Shown in pieces: positions 34,429 to 44,719 of a DNA stretch of 64,000 bases (positions within the stretch are counted from its first letter, which is position 1; the number at the start of each line of letters is the position of its first letter). The notes beneath the pieces are model-generated. The model worked only from the letters and a program-made list of their open reading frames with translations, was not told where the DNA came from and did no database searches. The position numbers and the translations under genes are program-made. The stretch comes from Thuidium tamariscinum (lineage: Eukaryota > Streptophyta > Bryopsida > Hypnales > Thuidiaceae). The stretch spans positions 2,108,001-2,172,000 of the forward strand of contig OX344751.2 in the NCBI GenBank assembly GCA_947034885.2. Direction: 5' to 3'.

Positions 34429-35985
34429 TTACGTAGAGCTTACAGTATTCGTGATAAGAGCAGAGCATTGAACTCGGGCTCCATGCGAGTTGGTTTTCGA
34501 AAGACTTCGCATGGAAGGTGAAACCGTCTCACGACGTGCTACTTCAGTATCAGAGCCTTTCAGCAAACATCCCTTGATGGTTGTTAGCTTTTCCCTGATT
34601 TGGGTGAACGTGGGACGGCGACTCCACTTCGACTTCCAACAATCTTGCAAAAGACTTGCCAAAAGCTCAGGGCATGTTGACGGTAACTCTGGCCTCTCCC
34701 CAGCAGTGATACGTGCATATAATTTAACCAGCTCTCCAGAATGGAATGGTCTTTCACCAGTTAGTAATTCCGAACAGGTCATTGCAAAACTGTAGACGTC
34801 AGCCTTCTTCCAGGTAATCTCTTCAGAGGAAAAAGCCTCAGGTGCTCGCCAATTTGTTGTCCCCATGTTCTCTCGAGTGGGCCTTGTATTATCACGAACT
34901 TTCACCTTGGCCAACCCGAAGTCCGCCAATTTCACATCAGCGTAGCCCTCCCGTAGCTTTTCATCAGCTGAAGGATCAACAAGTATGTTCGAGGATTTCA
35001 AGTCGCGGTGAACAATATCTTGCTCGTGAAGGTACTCCATTCCTCGCGCAATCTGCTGCATGATGTCGACAACTGCAAGAATTGTAAATGGCTCGGTGCC
35101 TTCGGGATTCTTCCATCGTGCTTCGATGAAATCGTGAAGATTCTTCGGCATATGCTCCATCAAGAATGAAGCCTCGGAAGTTTTGTCACTTGTGCAGAGG
35201 AGTTTCACAATGTGTGGGTTGTTAAATGGCCCCAAAGCGTTCACCTCTTTCATAAATTCCTTCATCAAATCCTCATCCACTGGGGCATTGAAGTGTTTCT
35301 TTGCGCAGGTCATGCCCAACCAATTCACCTTGTAAACTGTTCCGAATGCACCACCTGCAATATGTACCCCGGAAGTAGGATAATCACGCTTTATTGTGTA
35401 GAATTTCGGAAGACTTGCATGATCCTGATCACAGTCCATGCTTGACGCACGCTCTACGATATACTCTGCTAGCTCTTTCTCATTCTCATCGCCTAAAAAG
35501 GATGGTGCAACGAAGGGCTGTAGTCCAGTCCTCAAGTTTGTTAGATCCATTTCATAAGCACCATCCATATCCATATCTTCCCTCGAGACTTTACCGGAAT
35601 TCGAAATGAGTGCGGAGAACGACTCTATAGCTTCGTGAAACAACCGTACACAATATTCGAGATCCAGAGTGAGTTGCTTCAATGCCTGTCGATGGTCGCC
35701 TTGGAAGATGGCGGCCTGCAACCAAGAACACGCCGAGCTGAACTGTTGCGGTATCGAGTCCGCACGTGTCACTATGAGGAAAAACTCTTTGAAGATTGGG
35801 AGAAGTCCTGGCCATGTCGGCTGGAGATATGAGAGGGTCCATGAAAAATGATCATGGATTTCTCTGACGTTGCGCCAGAGACGGGTGCACTGATGCTCAT
35901 TCAGATGGAAGGTTGTCGTATCCTCTGATATAGCAGTCTCCCTCTTCTCTAAAACAACTCGAACAAGCTCCAAATACTCCGCCAT
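34429..35985 (-). CDS. TKL-type protein kinase with helical N-terminal region
   Basis: The 518-residue frame is intronless and starts at ATG 35985-35983. Kinase domain: glycine loop GGAFGTVYK (211-219), ATP-binding Lys in CAKK (227-230), catalytic loop VHRDLKSSN (325-333), ADFGLAK (354-360), RAPEAF (380-385) and the closing Arg in RRPTF. All catalytic residues are present, so an active Ser/Thr kinase is expected. Residues 1-190 look all-helical (LELVRVVLEKRE, LWRNVREIHDHF, LDLEYCVRLFHEAIESF) and have no signal peptide or transmembrane segment, so it is probably cytosolic. This arrangement resembles plant kinases with a HeLo/DUF1221-like N-terminus (MLKL-like), but that assignment is tentative. 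The tail after residue 470 is polar and Ser-rich. Confidence 0.85.
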   Translation of the reverse strand: MAEYLELVRVVLEKRETAISEDTTTFHLNEHQCTRLWRNVREIHDHFSWTLSYLQPTWPGLLPIFKEFFLIVTRADSIPQQFSSACSWLQAAIFQGDHRQALKQLTLDLEYCVRLFHEAIESFSALISNSGKVSREDMDMDGAYEMDLTNLRTGLQPFVAPSFLGDENEKELAEYIVERASSMDCDQDHASLPKFYTIKRDYPTSGVHIAGGAFGTVYKVNWLGMTCAKKHFNAPVDEDLMKEFMKEVNALGPFNNPHIVKLLCTSDKTSEASFLMEHMPKNLHDFIEARWKNPEGTEPFTILAVVDIMQQIARGMEYLHEQDIVHRDLKSSNILVDPSADEKLREGYADVKLADFGLAKVKVRDNTRPTRENMGTTNWRAPEAFSSEEITWKKADVYSFAMTCSELLTGERPFHSGELVKLYARITAGERPELPSTCPELLASLLQDCWKSKWSRRPTFTQIREKLTTIKGCLLKGSDTEVARRETVSPSMRSLSKTNSHGARVQCSALITNTVSST

Positions 35986-37692
35986 CTTTCGACCTCAAGA
36001 AGTACTTCGCTAATGTAGCGGATATCTGAATGGACACTAGTACATAAACAAAGGTGAATCGATTGGATCGAGCTTTCGAACGACCGCAGAAAGAATAGAC
36101 ATTCCTGTTCCTTTGCGAAAGAATTCGTTGGATAAACTTCAGAGAATTTCGTCAAGATTCTGGAAAGCGTAACTCACCGTAAAATGAACAAGTGAAGCGT
36201 CTCTAAAGCGCAGGAACGATATCGTATAACTTGCGTGAAATTTTCTGCGACAAAGTTGACAGACACTCTTTCTTAAGCTCACTAACCTTCAATCTGTCCC
36301 AAGCACAACAAAAGGACGACATGTTAACCACAGCAACGGAAGCTCCGCAAGAATTAGCCATGCCCACAAAAACGACCGACAGCTTGGATATAATATCCAT
36401 CCTGGCAAATCGAGAAAGGAAAGATCACTCACTTGTCAGTGCCGATGACTCACTCTCCCTTGCTCTATTCCACCGATCAATAGCCAATCTCAGATTCAGA
36501 TCATTGAGACAAAGCCGTAAACAGTCGCGTGCGCCATAGCCAGAAAATGATGAAAATCAACCTGACGACCTACAACTTCGTCTCAAGCACCAAAGCTCCC
36601 TCTGGTGGCATTCAAGATGTGAAACCTAGATTAATGCAGCTGCTCGCCGTCGGCTGATCGACTACTCCGCAAATGATCGTGATCCGCTAACGATTGAACT
36701 CCAATCAAGAAATACAGGAATGAGGCCTGCCGGCCTGCGTACCACCACTGGTCTGTCTGTAGGAGAACCGTACGTCCAAAAGTGGAACCTGTCGGAATTG
36801 AAAGCTACTCCGGCTCCATGACTAGCCATGCCCAGTCTACACTCTATAGTCTACAAGCCATGGTTGCCTTGAGCGCTCCAAAATGATGATCAATCTGTAC
36901 AGATCACTGTTGCCGATTAATAGAAACGTGCAGGATTGAGATGATTCGCAGGACTTTCGTGACTGCAGTAGATTATTGTGTTGATCACAATGGCGTGTAG
37001 CAAAAACTTGTTACCAAATTAAGTTACAGTGTGAGGACACACCAGTAAGTTCTGCTCACCTAATTGAAAATGTATAATAATCTGAAATGGTTGTATGATT
37101 GCGGACAAATTTCCTTCGAGCATGTCCGTCGCAATGAACTAAAATATCTTAAAACCAGTTGACTTCGGAGTTCTGCAGTCACCTACGGCGAATAAAATTA
37201 CGGCAAGGAGATATGTGATACGTGAGATTGGTATCGTGATTTTACTTCACTATTAAGGTCAAAAAATTCCTCTGAAGAGGCTGTGTCGAAGAGATCAAAA
37301 TGTTTCGCAACAAAAGGCTAAATTCTGCAAAAAGTGTGCGCTTACTGACTAATTGCTACTAAAGAAAAGAATCACGAAAAGTAACTCACGTTCTGTTGAG
37401 CTTACACTGAAGTACTGCCACTAGCAGCAGCAGCAGCTCCATTCTCAAAACTCTCAATCAAAGAGAAGAACGAATTACTAACGCCCATTTGAGATATGCT
37501 CATGGCAATGATCACTGGTTAGCTATAATTCAGCCAAGCGATTCTCCCAAGGCAGTCGAATGGTCAGCTGATGATGTCAGTACTTCAGAGTCTGGTCAGG
37601 TTTACAGTCACGTCCAAGCTGACAATGCATCTGGTGGAGGATCTCATGAGAGATAAATTGTAACAAATTTCTTGAATAATAGCACTACGGAA
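35986..37692. other. Kinase upstream region and spacer before the ELMO gene
   Basis: No gene is recognised. The GC is moderate. A + strand open frame at 36231-36539 has no domain. A short CAG run lies at 37422-37436. The motif CCTGTCGGAATTGAAAGC near 36788 is weakly like the core of the 14-18 kb array. The kinase promoter and 5' UTR should be in the first part; the second part holds the ELMO 3' region. Confidence 0.45.
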
Positions 37693-38640
37693 TCACATAG
37701 CACTCACAACGGCAATGTAGGACGGAAGGTCCTCCACACGATCAACATCTTCCAACGCCAATTCTCTCTCGAGCTGAGTCCGAGTCGCTTGTAGAACAAC
37801 GTTGAACTCCATGTAGGAGGCCTTCCGTGCTAGCCACTGCGCATCCAGCATTTGGAATGCTACACAATAGAGCATGTCGAAGGCATTTTCATCCGTAGCC
37901 AAGATGTTGAAAAAAGATGCCACGGAAGGCGATCGGGGCTTCGATGCACGGAGATCGAGCAGCTGTATGAGCATGAAGGTGACATTGAGTCCTCCAACAG
38001 CAAACGGATACTCCCACGCAGCTCTCTTTCCTTCTTCTTTATGCAGCAGTCTCTGAAACACTGCAGGAAATCTACGTGCGAAGAAAAGAAGATTCTCCAG
38101 GGAGATAAATCCTCCTCCTCTGAAGTCAGTCGACGGATCGTTCCCTTGCCATCCCATGTCCTTCCATTGTGGTGACACGAGTCCCGGTATGTCTTTCTCT
38201 GGAAACGACGCCTGCCACAGAGCTTTCAGAGCCTCCTGATGCTGCGGCAACGATCCGTCGAAAGGAATGGCCAACCGTTGCTGAAGCGAGTGTAACCGCC
38301 CTAATTGAACAGCAGAGAGAATGTACTGCTCGGACTTGGCACTGCCATTACTAAGTCGACGACCACGTACTGCCGTGAAAAGGTTGCTGCTAACTCGAAA
38401 AGCACCCGCGATCACGATTACGGTGGAGAACCATTGCGTCCACTGCGAGAGCAGTTTCGACACATTCTGCGTCCACACTTGCTCTTCTCTCCTCCGCTTC
38501 TCACGATCGTCATCCTCGTCACTGCTGCGATTCCCTAGTAGAGGCTCACTGGAGCCATCGACTGCGAGCAACTCCTCTCTCTTTCGGCCTCCAACATCTT
38601 CGTGGTGTACTCTTCTCCGCAAAGCCCCTGCTGAAGTCAT
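37693..38640 (-). CDS. ELMO/CED-12 domain-containing protein
   Basis: A 315-residue frame runs from ATG 38640-38638 to the stop at 37693. The ELMO domain covers roughly residues 110-300: LGRLHSLQQRLAIPFDGSLP, then LKALWQASFPEKDIPGLVSP, QWKDMGWQGNDPSTDFRGGG and FISLENLLFFARRFP. The end (LERELALEDVDRVEDLPSY) matches the usual C-terminus of plant ELMO proteins, so the frame looks complete. ELMO-domain proteins act with small GTPases: animal ELMO1 works with DOCK in Rac activation, and ELMOD proteins are Arf-family GAPs. The plant role is little known. The first 80 residues are polar (many Arg, Glu, Asp) with a hydrophobic stretch (WFSTVIVIAGAF). The single coding exon is notable, since family members in other plants usually have introns; that comparison is from memory. 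Confidence 0.85.
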   Translation of the reverse strand: MTSAGALRRRVHHEDVGGRKREELLAVDGSSEPLLGNRSSDEDDDREKRRREEQVWTQNVSKLLSQWTQWFSTVIVIAGAFRVSSNLFTAVRGRRLSNGSAKSEQYILSAVQLGRLHSLQQRLAIPFDGSLPQHQEALKALWQASFPEKDIPGLVSPQWKDMGWQGNDPSTDFRGGGFISLENLLFFARRFPAVFQRLLHKEEGKRAAWEYPFAVGGLNVTFMLIQLLDLRASKPRSPSVASFFNILATDENAFDMLYCVAFQMLDAQWLARKASYMEFNVVLQATRTQLERELALEDVDRVEDLPSYIAVVSAM

Positions 38641-39911
38641 CGACGTCCTTCTTCTTGCTCGTTGGACACACTGCTTCCTTCACCTTCACGCTCACCAAAA
38701 AGCATCCACTCTTTCTCAAAACCCGAAACAAAGCAATGCATCCCCAATCGGCTGGTGCTACAACGAATGCACGACTAGATCTCAAGAGCAGAGACCAGAA
38801 AAGCAAGCAATCTCTTCTAACCTGTCGTTAAGATAGATCGCAACGTAGGTCTGATCGAACGATTTCGGCGCTTAGAGAGGGCGAAAAGCTCCTCTTCTTC
38901 GCAGGCCACCACCTGAACTTGGCAACACGAATGAAGAGCTGGCCACACCATCTTCCGCTCAATGGACAGCCTTCAGCCCCGCAGTTGGAAATCACAACTA
39001 GTCATCCAGGGCTTGACTCGCTTGAATCACGCGAGAGAATGAGACAGATCGCAATGCCATCAAACAGGACGATTCACTCCTCCCGAGGCTCGATGGCCAG
39101 AATCGAAACCCTAATGAATGAGATTGAATCGACATCATTGGGATGTGGGAGCTTGGAACCCTAATTTCCCATTCCGAGGGCACTATAATATTCCAATCAT
39201 TATTTGATTGAACAGCTCATTTGAGTTGTACAGAACCTGCAGTGTCTCTCAAAATGTTTCCTACACTTACAATAAATTGCCGTAACTAATTAAGGAACTA
39301 AATTTTTAACCAAGTTTTAAACATGTTGCAGCACAAGTATTATTTGTATAAAACTATTTTTCAAAAAAAATTAGAAATTCTTTTCACGAATGATTTGAGT
39401 TAAAGTTTCAAAAATGATAAATGTAATATTCAACACAATCGTGAACACAATGGTACATAATCTTTAAGATTCTATAGTAAGTGGAATGAGATTTCTTTCA
39501 AGAATTTTGTAGTAAAATTTTGTAGTAGAAATTTCATGAATTTTAAAATTTTGTTGAATGAAATATTTTTGACTAAAAAATAATCCTACATAGACTATAA
39601 TAGCTTCTAAGCATCTTGATTATAAAATAAATAATTAAAAGGGTGCCTAAATTTTTAGAAAATTCCTAATCTAATTTGCCTAAAAATAATGTTTTTTTCA
39701 TTAAGAGATTTCCTAATTTATAGAAATTCAACTCACTAAACACAATTTTGAATCTCTTATTTTTCAACATCAATAAATATACATTGCAAAGTTTTTGCCA
39801 TGCCATTTGACCATTTTAAAATACAATCTTTTACATAGAAATATTTCTCTCTTGTGCAACAAATCTTGATATTTATTCCCATGTAATCATGTAAAGCAAC
39901 AAATTTTGGTT
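38641..39911. other. ELMO upstream region grading into AT-rich DNA
   Basis: The first 540 bases have moderate GC with AAACCCTAA-type motifs (near 39106 and 39158), which are common near plant promoters. From 39180 the sequence is AT-rich with no gene seen. Minus-strand frames at 38546-38806 are shadows in the 5' region. Confidence 0.5.
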
Positions 39912-40063
39912 TTAACCCATTAAGGACGAGGTCAATGACTAGTTGATGACTCTCGTTGAAAATGATAGGTTTTCATTAGTAGTCATTTCAGCTACTAATG
40001 AAAACATGTCATTTTCAACCAAATATTCATTTGTAGTCATCGACCTGGTCCTTCATGGGTTAA
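39912..40063. mobile_element. TTAA-bounded fold-back MITE, 152 bp
   Basis: The element starts TTAACCCATTAAGGACGAGG and ends CTGGTCCTTCATGGGTTAA. The arms continue inward (TCAATGACTA against TAGTCATCGA, then AAAATG...CATTTT and TTTTCATTAGTAG against CTACTAATGAAAA), so nearly the whole element folds on itself. TTAA occurs at both ends. Confidence 0.85.
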
Positions 40064-41067
40064 CAACATTTTGAAGTTAAGTAAAACCTTTCAAAGTTAC
40101 TATTAATTTTGAGTGATTTATATTTTTTTATTCTTTTTGAAGTCTAATTTTAGCATCAAACATCTAATATTTAAAATGAATGATTATGATTTTTCTATTG
40201 AAGATTTCATACAAAGTATTCATTGCAAATCTTGAGTTTTTAGTGACAAAGGACTCTTAGAAATGAGTTCAAATATGCTAGATCCTAAAGAAAAAATCAC
40301 ATTAGAAATTCATTTAAGAAAGATGTACAATAGATTTTAAGAAGTTGTAAATTGATCAGGGTTATACCTTTTATGCCATTTTATCTCGTTTTTCTAGTAA
40401 CCACTTTTTTAGATTTCACATGTGAAAAGAAGGTTGAAAGACTTCAAATTACTTTCACAATTTTAATACCCTCATAATCAAATAATGCTTTAATCTGTAG
40501 TATAAGTAATATTATTGTCTTTTCTTTTTCCATGTGATTTTTGAAAGTCTTATATAGTTGAATTTGAACAATTACAATTAAAAAAATGTTGATAAAACTT
40601 ATCAAAATTTTGTCTTTTTGTTCAATTTAGAGAAAATTTCATTGAAGCTCAAAAAATGCCTTGGACACTTAGGATTAACAAATCCTTGATACACAAGGCT
40701 TACTAAGGTTTAAGGTTTGGAGGTCAAAACAAAGGCTTAAGTTAATGTATTTGCTTTTAAAAAAAAGTAGTAGCAACCATTCAAAAATTGTAAAAACAAC
40801 TTGTATGAATGCCTAGATTATTTTAATTATATTCTAAATTATACAATTCCAATTAAAAAAATATTTGAGACTAGAACTTGGATTTCTTTTATACTTCAAT
40901 AAATTAATAGACAAAAAACTCATGTAATTACTAGAAACCTAAAATACTTATGTTTCTTTTTTATTATATTTTTTGATAAAGAATTTTTGAAAAGGGAAAA
41001 AAATATTCACATCATTTTTCATGATTTTTTTGGAGATTTTTGGAACAAACTATAAAAAAAATATAAC
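40064..41067. other. AT-rich intergenic DNA
   Basis: No gene, RNA gene or clear repeat boundary is visible. The sequence is low-complexity A/T-rich. Confidence 0.6.
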
Positions 41068-41310
41068 CATTAGATGAAATTTGAGGGCATTAGGAGACTA
41101 TGGATTCCCGGGCTATGGAAACAAGAATCCTACATGGTCAAGACATTGCCACGTAATTAAAAAAAAATTGAAATTGAAATTTTTTCCATAGTTCAGGACC
41201 CCAATTTTTTTTTTTGATTAATGCCGGCCTAACAACGGCTAACAACATCAGGAGCCATTTTGGGAACAGATCCGAAACGGCCTTGTAATGTCTTCAAATT
41301 TCATCTAATG
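41068..41310. mobile_element. TIR element with CATTAGATGAAATTTGA ends
   Basis: CATTAGATGAAATTTGAGGG at the left is mirrored by TCTTCAAATTTCATCTAATG at the right (about 22-24 bp, two mismatches). The interior (243 bp) is non-coding and has T/A runs. No clear target duplication is seen. Confidence 0.6.
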
Positions 41311-41587
41311 TATTCGGTTTGCATTTGAATCAATAATATTTCATTCAATACAACTTTAAACTTCATAAAGTCTTTACCATAAAAATCCCCTCCTTCCAAA
41401 AAAAATTCCAATTACTAAAGAATCTTGAAGATATTGTACTTGTCTTATTCATTTTTGACACCAATAGATATGAGTTAAAAAATTTTAATGTTAAATATTT
41501 TATTTAATTCTTTTGAAAAATTTGTACCTGAATATGTTGAAAATTTGTTCAAAAAATCTAATTTTCTAGTACATATACATATAGCGG

Positions 41588-41795
41588 GAGGGTTGCTATT
41601 ATGTGAGCATAAAAGTGTGAGCCTATGAGCCTAGAAGACTATACATCTATGATATAAGTGTCTATACTATAGTAACCTTCTATGTTGATAGTGTATATAT
41701 GCTATAAACACCTTCAAATGGTTGCATATACATACTTATCTATATGCTCAAGGCTCATATGCTCACACTTTCATGCTCACATACTAGCACCGTTG
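41588..41795. mobile_element. Mutator-like MITE with 9-10-bp target duplication
   Basis: Direct repeats CATATAGCGG lie at 41578-41587 and 41796-41805. Inside, TATGTGAGCATRAAAGTGTG and its complement lie in inverted terminal arms of about 45 bp that end at ATGAGCCT/AGGCTCAT. Long TIRs with a 9-10-bp duplication suggest a Mutator-type element. It has no coding capacity. Confidence 0.75.
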
Positions 41796-41805
41796 CATAT
41801 AGCGG

Positions 41806-42444
41806 TGATCTTTTTGTATACATATAGGACTACTCATGCCTAAATGCAATGAATTTCTAAGACTTTCACAATTCACTGCCTAAATTGACCTTTTTGTGTT
41901 TTTACAAATGATTAATTATATATAATTCCATATCTAGTTGTATAAGTTTAGAAAACTACACTAAAAATCATTAGAATGAAGATTTGACTATAATTAATAT
42001 TATTTAAGTGGAGATATTGTGAAAATAAACTATGAGTTTTCAAAGTATTCAAAGTCAATTCTAGGCTCTCATGAGTAGAAGAGCAAGAGACACCTAGAAG
42101 TAAGTTATCCATTTCCTACGACTTACAACTTCTATTATGAAACTGATGAATAAATATATATTCTAATTGACAAATGAAAAGAGATTTCAATACACCAAAG
42201 AATGCTTCATTTTGATACCCTATACAATAATTTTAAGGTATTGATTTTTTGTAGCAAAAGTTCTAAGATATTTTCTTCAACAATAGGTGCATATTTAAGT
42301 AGGAGATGTAATTATTGAAATAATTTGTTCAGGTGGTGCTTTTAGGCACCTAAAGCATTTGGGAGTTTACCTTAATGAACAAGTGAAAGATTGGACATCT
42401 ATGCAATCACTTTAGACTCATATTGCACTAGCAAAAAACATATA
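41806..42444. other. AT-rich intergenic DNA
   Basis: I see nothing identifiable in this stretch. Confidence 0.6.
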
Positions 42445-43027
42445 TTAATCCTTTAAGGACCATGGTTGATTTGGGGGACGGGTGCAATTTCCTTACACAA
42501 TTTTTGAAAAGTCCCATTTTGTGACCATTCTATGGATGTAATTCTAAATCAAATTGTATGAATTAGTTCTAGAGGATAAATCTTTGAATCGAACAAAAAA
42601 TGAAAGTAATCCAATGGTTCACATCCTTGTAATTAATTTTCAAAGATTAATGTGTTGCAAATAGCCTCTGGCAATGGTGTTGAATAGGGTTTGCTACAAT
42701 TGGGCATAAATTTCACTAAATGCTCCAAAAATTGATACTAATTCTTCCAATTAGTTCTTTCACACATATAAGTAGTCATCTTTTACATTCATTATAAATG
42801 TTTTTGCAATATTTCACATATGAAGGGCTAGGTAATTCAAATTCAGACAAGCGTAGCTAATACATTTTTGCATGCATTTCCTTGAAATTGGCTTTGTTAG
42901 GAGCGTACAAAGACACTCTAATTGCGTTGTTCTCTAAGTTTTTTGAAATGAGATGTTCTATGATTAATAACAGACAAAAAGTGCAAAAATCAACCAAAAA
43001 GTAGTTGACTAGTCCTTAAAGGGTTAA
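42445..43027. mobile_element. TTAA-bounded TIR element, ~583 bp
   Basis: The left end TTAATCCTTTAAGGACCATG and the right end TAGTCCTTAAAGGGTTAA (inverted: TTAACCCTTTAAGGACTA) agree in 15 of about 17 positions, each at TTAA. The interior is non-coding. The AAGGAC sub-motif is shared with the elements at 39912 and 62078. Confidence 0.65.
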
Positions 43028-43321
43028 GATAGGAGGTCTATAAAGTATACTAGCTCTTGAAACCTATACTATTTGTACATTTGAATTTCTCATTGCTCAA
43101 ACACTATGTAAACAATGTACATTTCAAGAGGTGAATACTTTTAGTGACAACTACATTCAACTTAAAAGATTCATAATTAATTCTACAAATCTCTAAAAAT
43201 TAATATGATATGATTTTGGTAGATGCCAATTCTATTTGCCTTTCAAGAAAAATTTAGTGAAAAATATTTCAAGAAGTTTAACCTCCACAAATTAATTTCC
43301 AGTTCTTAAATGATTGCTTTA

Positions 43322-43925
43322 AAGAAAGAGGCTCAAAAATCACTCATTTAAGAGTTGATCTCCCTTTTTCATGTATTTCTTTTGATGCAAATATTTCGAA
43401 CTTATTTTGAATCAAAGAAAAATATTCTAGGAATCTAATACAAGTTGTTTCATATTTTTTGAAGCATTACTGAATTAGTTATGAATTTTCAAACACAATC
43501 TGATATAGGGCCCTATTTGTGATCAATAGGCCCTGAAAACTCATATGTGCTTAGTTTGGAAATAAATCTGGCTTTGTTCAAGAACTAACATTGCAACATG
43601 TAAAAAGTAATGAAGGTGGTTTCTAAATGCATTCCTTCCTAAAGTTGAAGTGAATGCTTGAATTATTCATTATTTCAGATTTTGTAACACTTGTAAGACA
43701 CGAATTAAACAACCAAGTCTTATTTTATTCACTTAGTTAAGAATGAAGTCAAGAGTGAAGTCACTCTAGCTCTGAACCCATCCATTGAAGAAGGAAAAAC
43801 CAAACTCTTATCATACTCCAATGTAATTGGAAGTTCATCGACTCACAATCAAGTTCCATTTCACATCCTCCTACAGGACGGTTGCAAAAGCCTGGGCGAT
43901 TCCAGAGCCCTCTCCTATATGGACC
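43322..43925. repeat. Dispersed repeat block, copy 2
   Basis: This block is collinear with 11196-11812. It ends at the shared GAGCCCTCTCCTATAT, just beyond which the frataxin 3' region begins. Insertions of a few bases separate the copies, and divergence looks substantial (an old duplication). Confidence 0.75.
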
Positions 43926-44719
43926 TCTTGCCTTACCATTGCACAGTAAATCTGCCAAGTGCCCATCATCAAGCATCACCCAGGTACTGTAAGGTATGTG
44001 CACTCAAAATTCCCACTTGAAATATATGCAATCTGTGCAATTCATATTGATGACCAAGCTTTGCCCCTGTTCCCAGGATACAACAACTTCTGTAAAACTA
44101 CAACTGTAACCATTTATGCAAAAACCATAGTCACCACAAAGTATCAAAGAGATATAGATGAAGAAAACGTACAGATATGTACCGGAGACTATATATCTAC
44201 TCTGGATCCACAACCCGTACACCCAACTGATCAGAGGACAAAACGATTATCTCAGATACCCAGAAAATTCAGCAGAGTCCCAGCGAACTTGCACATAAAC
44301 TCGCAGAAATCGTGTCGAGCTTTGCATTTAATTATCAAGGACTTTCTCGTGACGATTCATAAATCTGTGTCACTATCAAAATCGTCACAATGAATAGACA
44401 TGTTTGAGTTACTCGTGGAGAGAAAGTAGCAATCAGAATTGGCCCAGGCATTGAACAAGAGTGCTTATTAAAATGTAACATTCGCTGCACACAAGAAAAT
44501 TCATTGCTGACATTCAGCTATTGCAAAACACGTTTCTGATGCCAATCGTATCACAGAAGTCCGGCAACACTTGCCCAGTCCATGCAACTCAATCCCACGT
44601 TCAAGCCAGCAAGCCAAGATTCAGGTCTTCTGCAAAGAGTTATTGAGCTGCGGTTCATGCAGAAGAACTGTAAGGATAATGATTGTCTAAGAATGCAAGT
44701 AAATGGGCGTTGCTCCTGG
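43926..44719. other. Frataxin 3' flanking region
   Basis: GC is moderate, and a + strand open frame at 43983-44393 shows no recognisable domain. It probably contains the frataxin 3' UTR. I see no separate gene. Confidence 0.5.

Noticed and set aside
38321..38836. 171-codon + strand frame antisense to the ELMO gene
   Set aside because: It overlaps conserved ELMO codons in antisense, is Ser/Arg-rich and has no domain.
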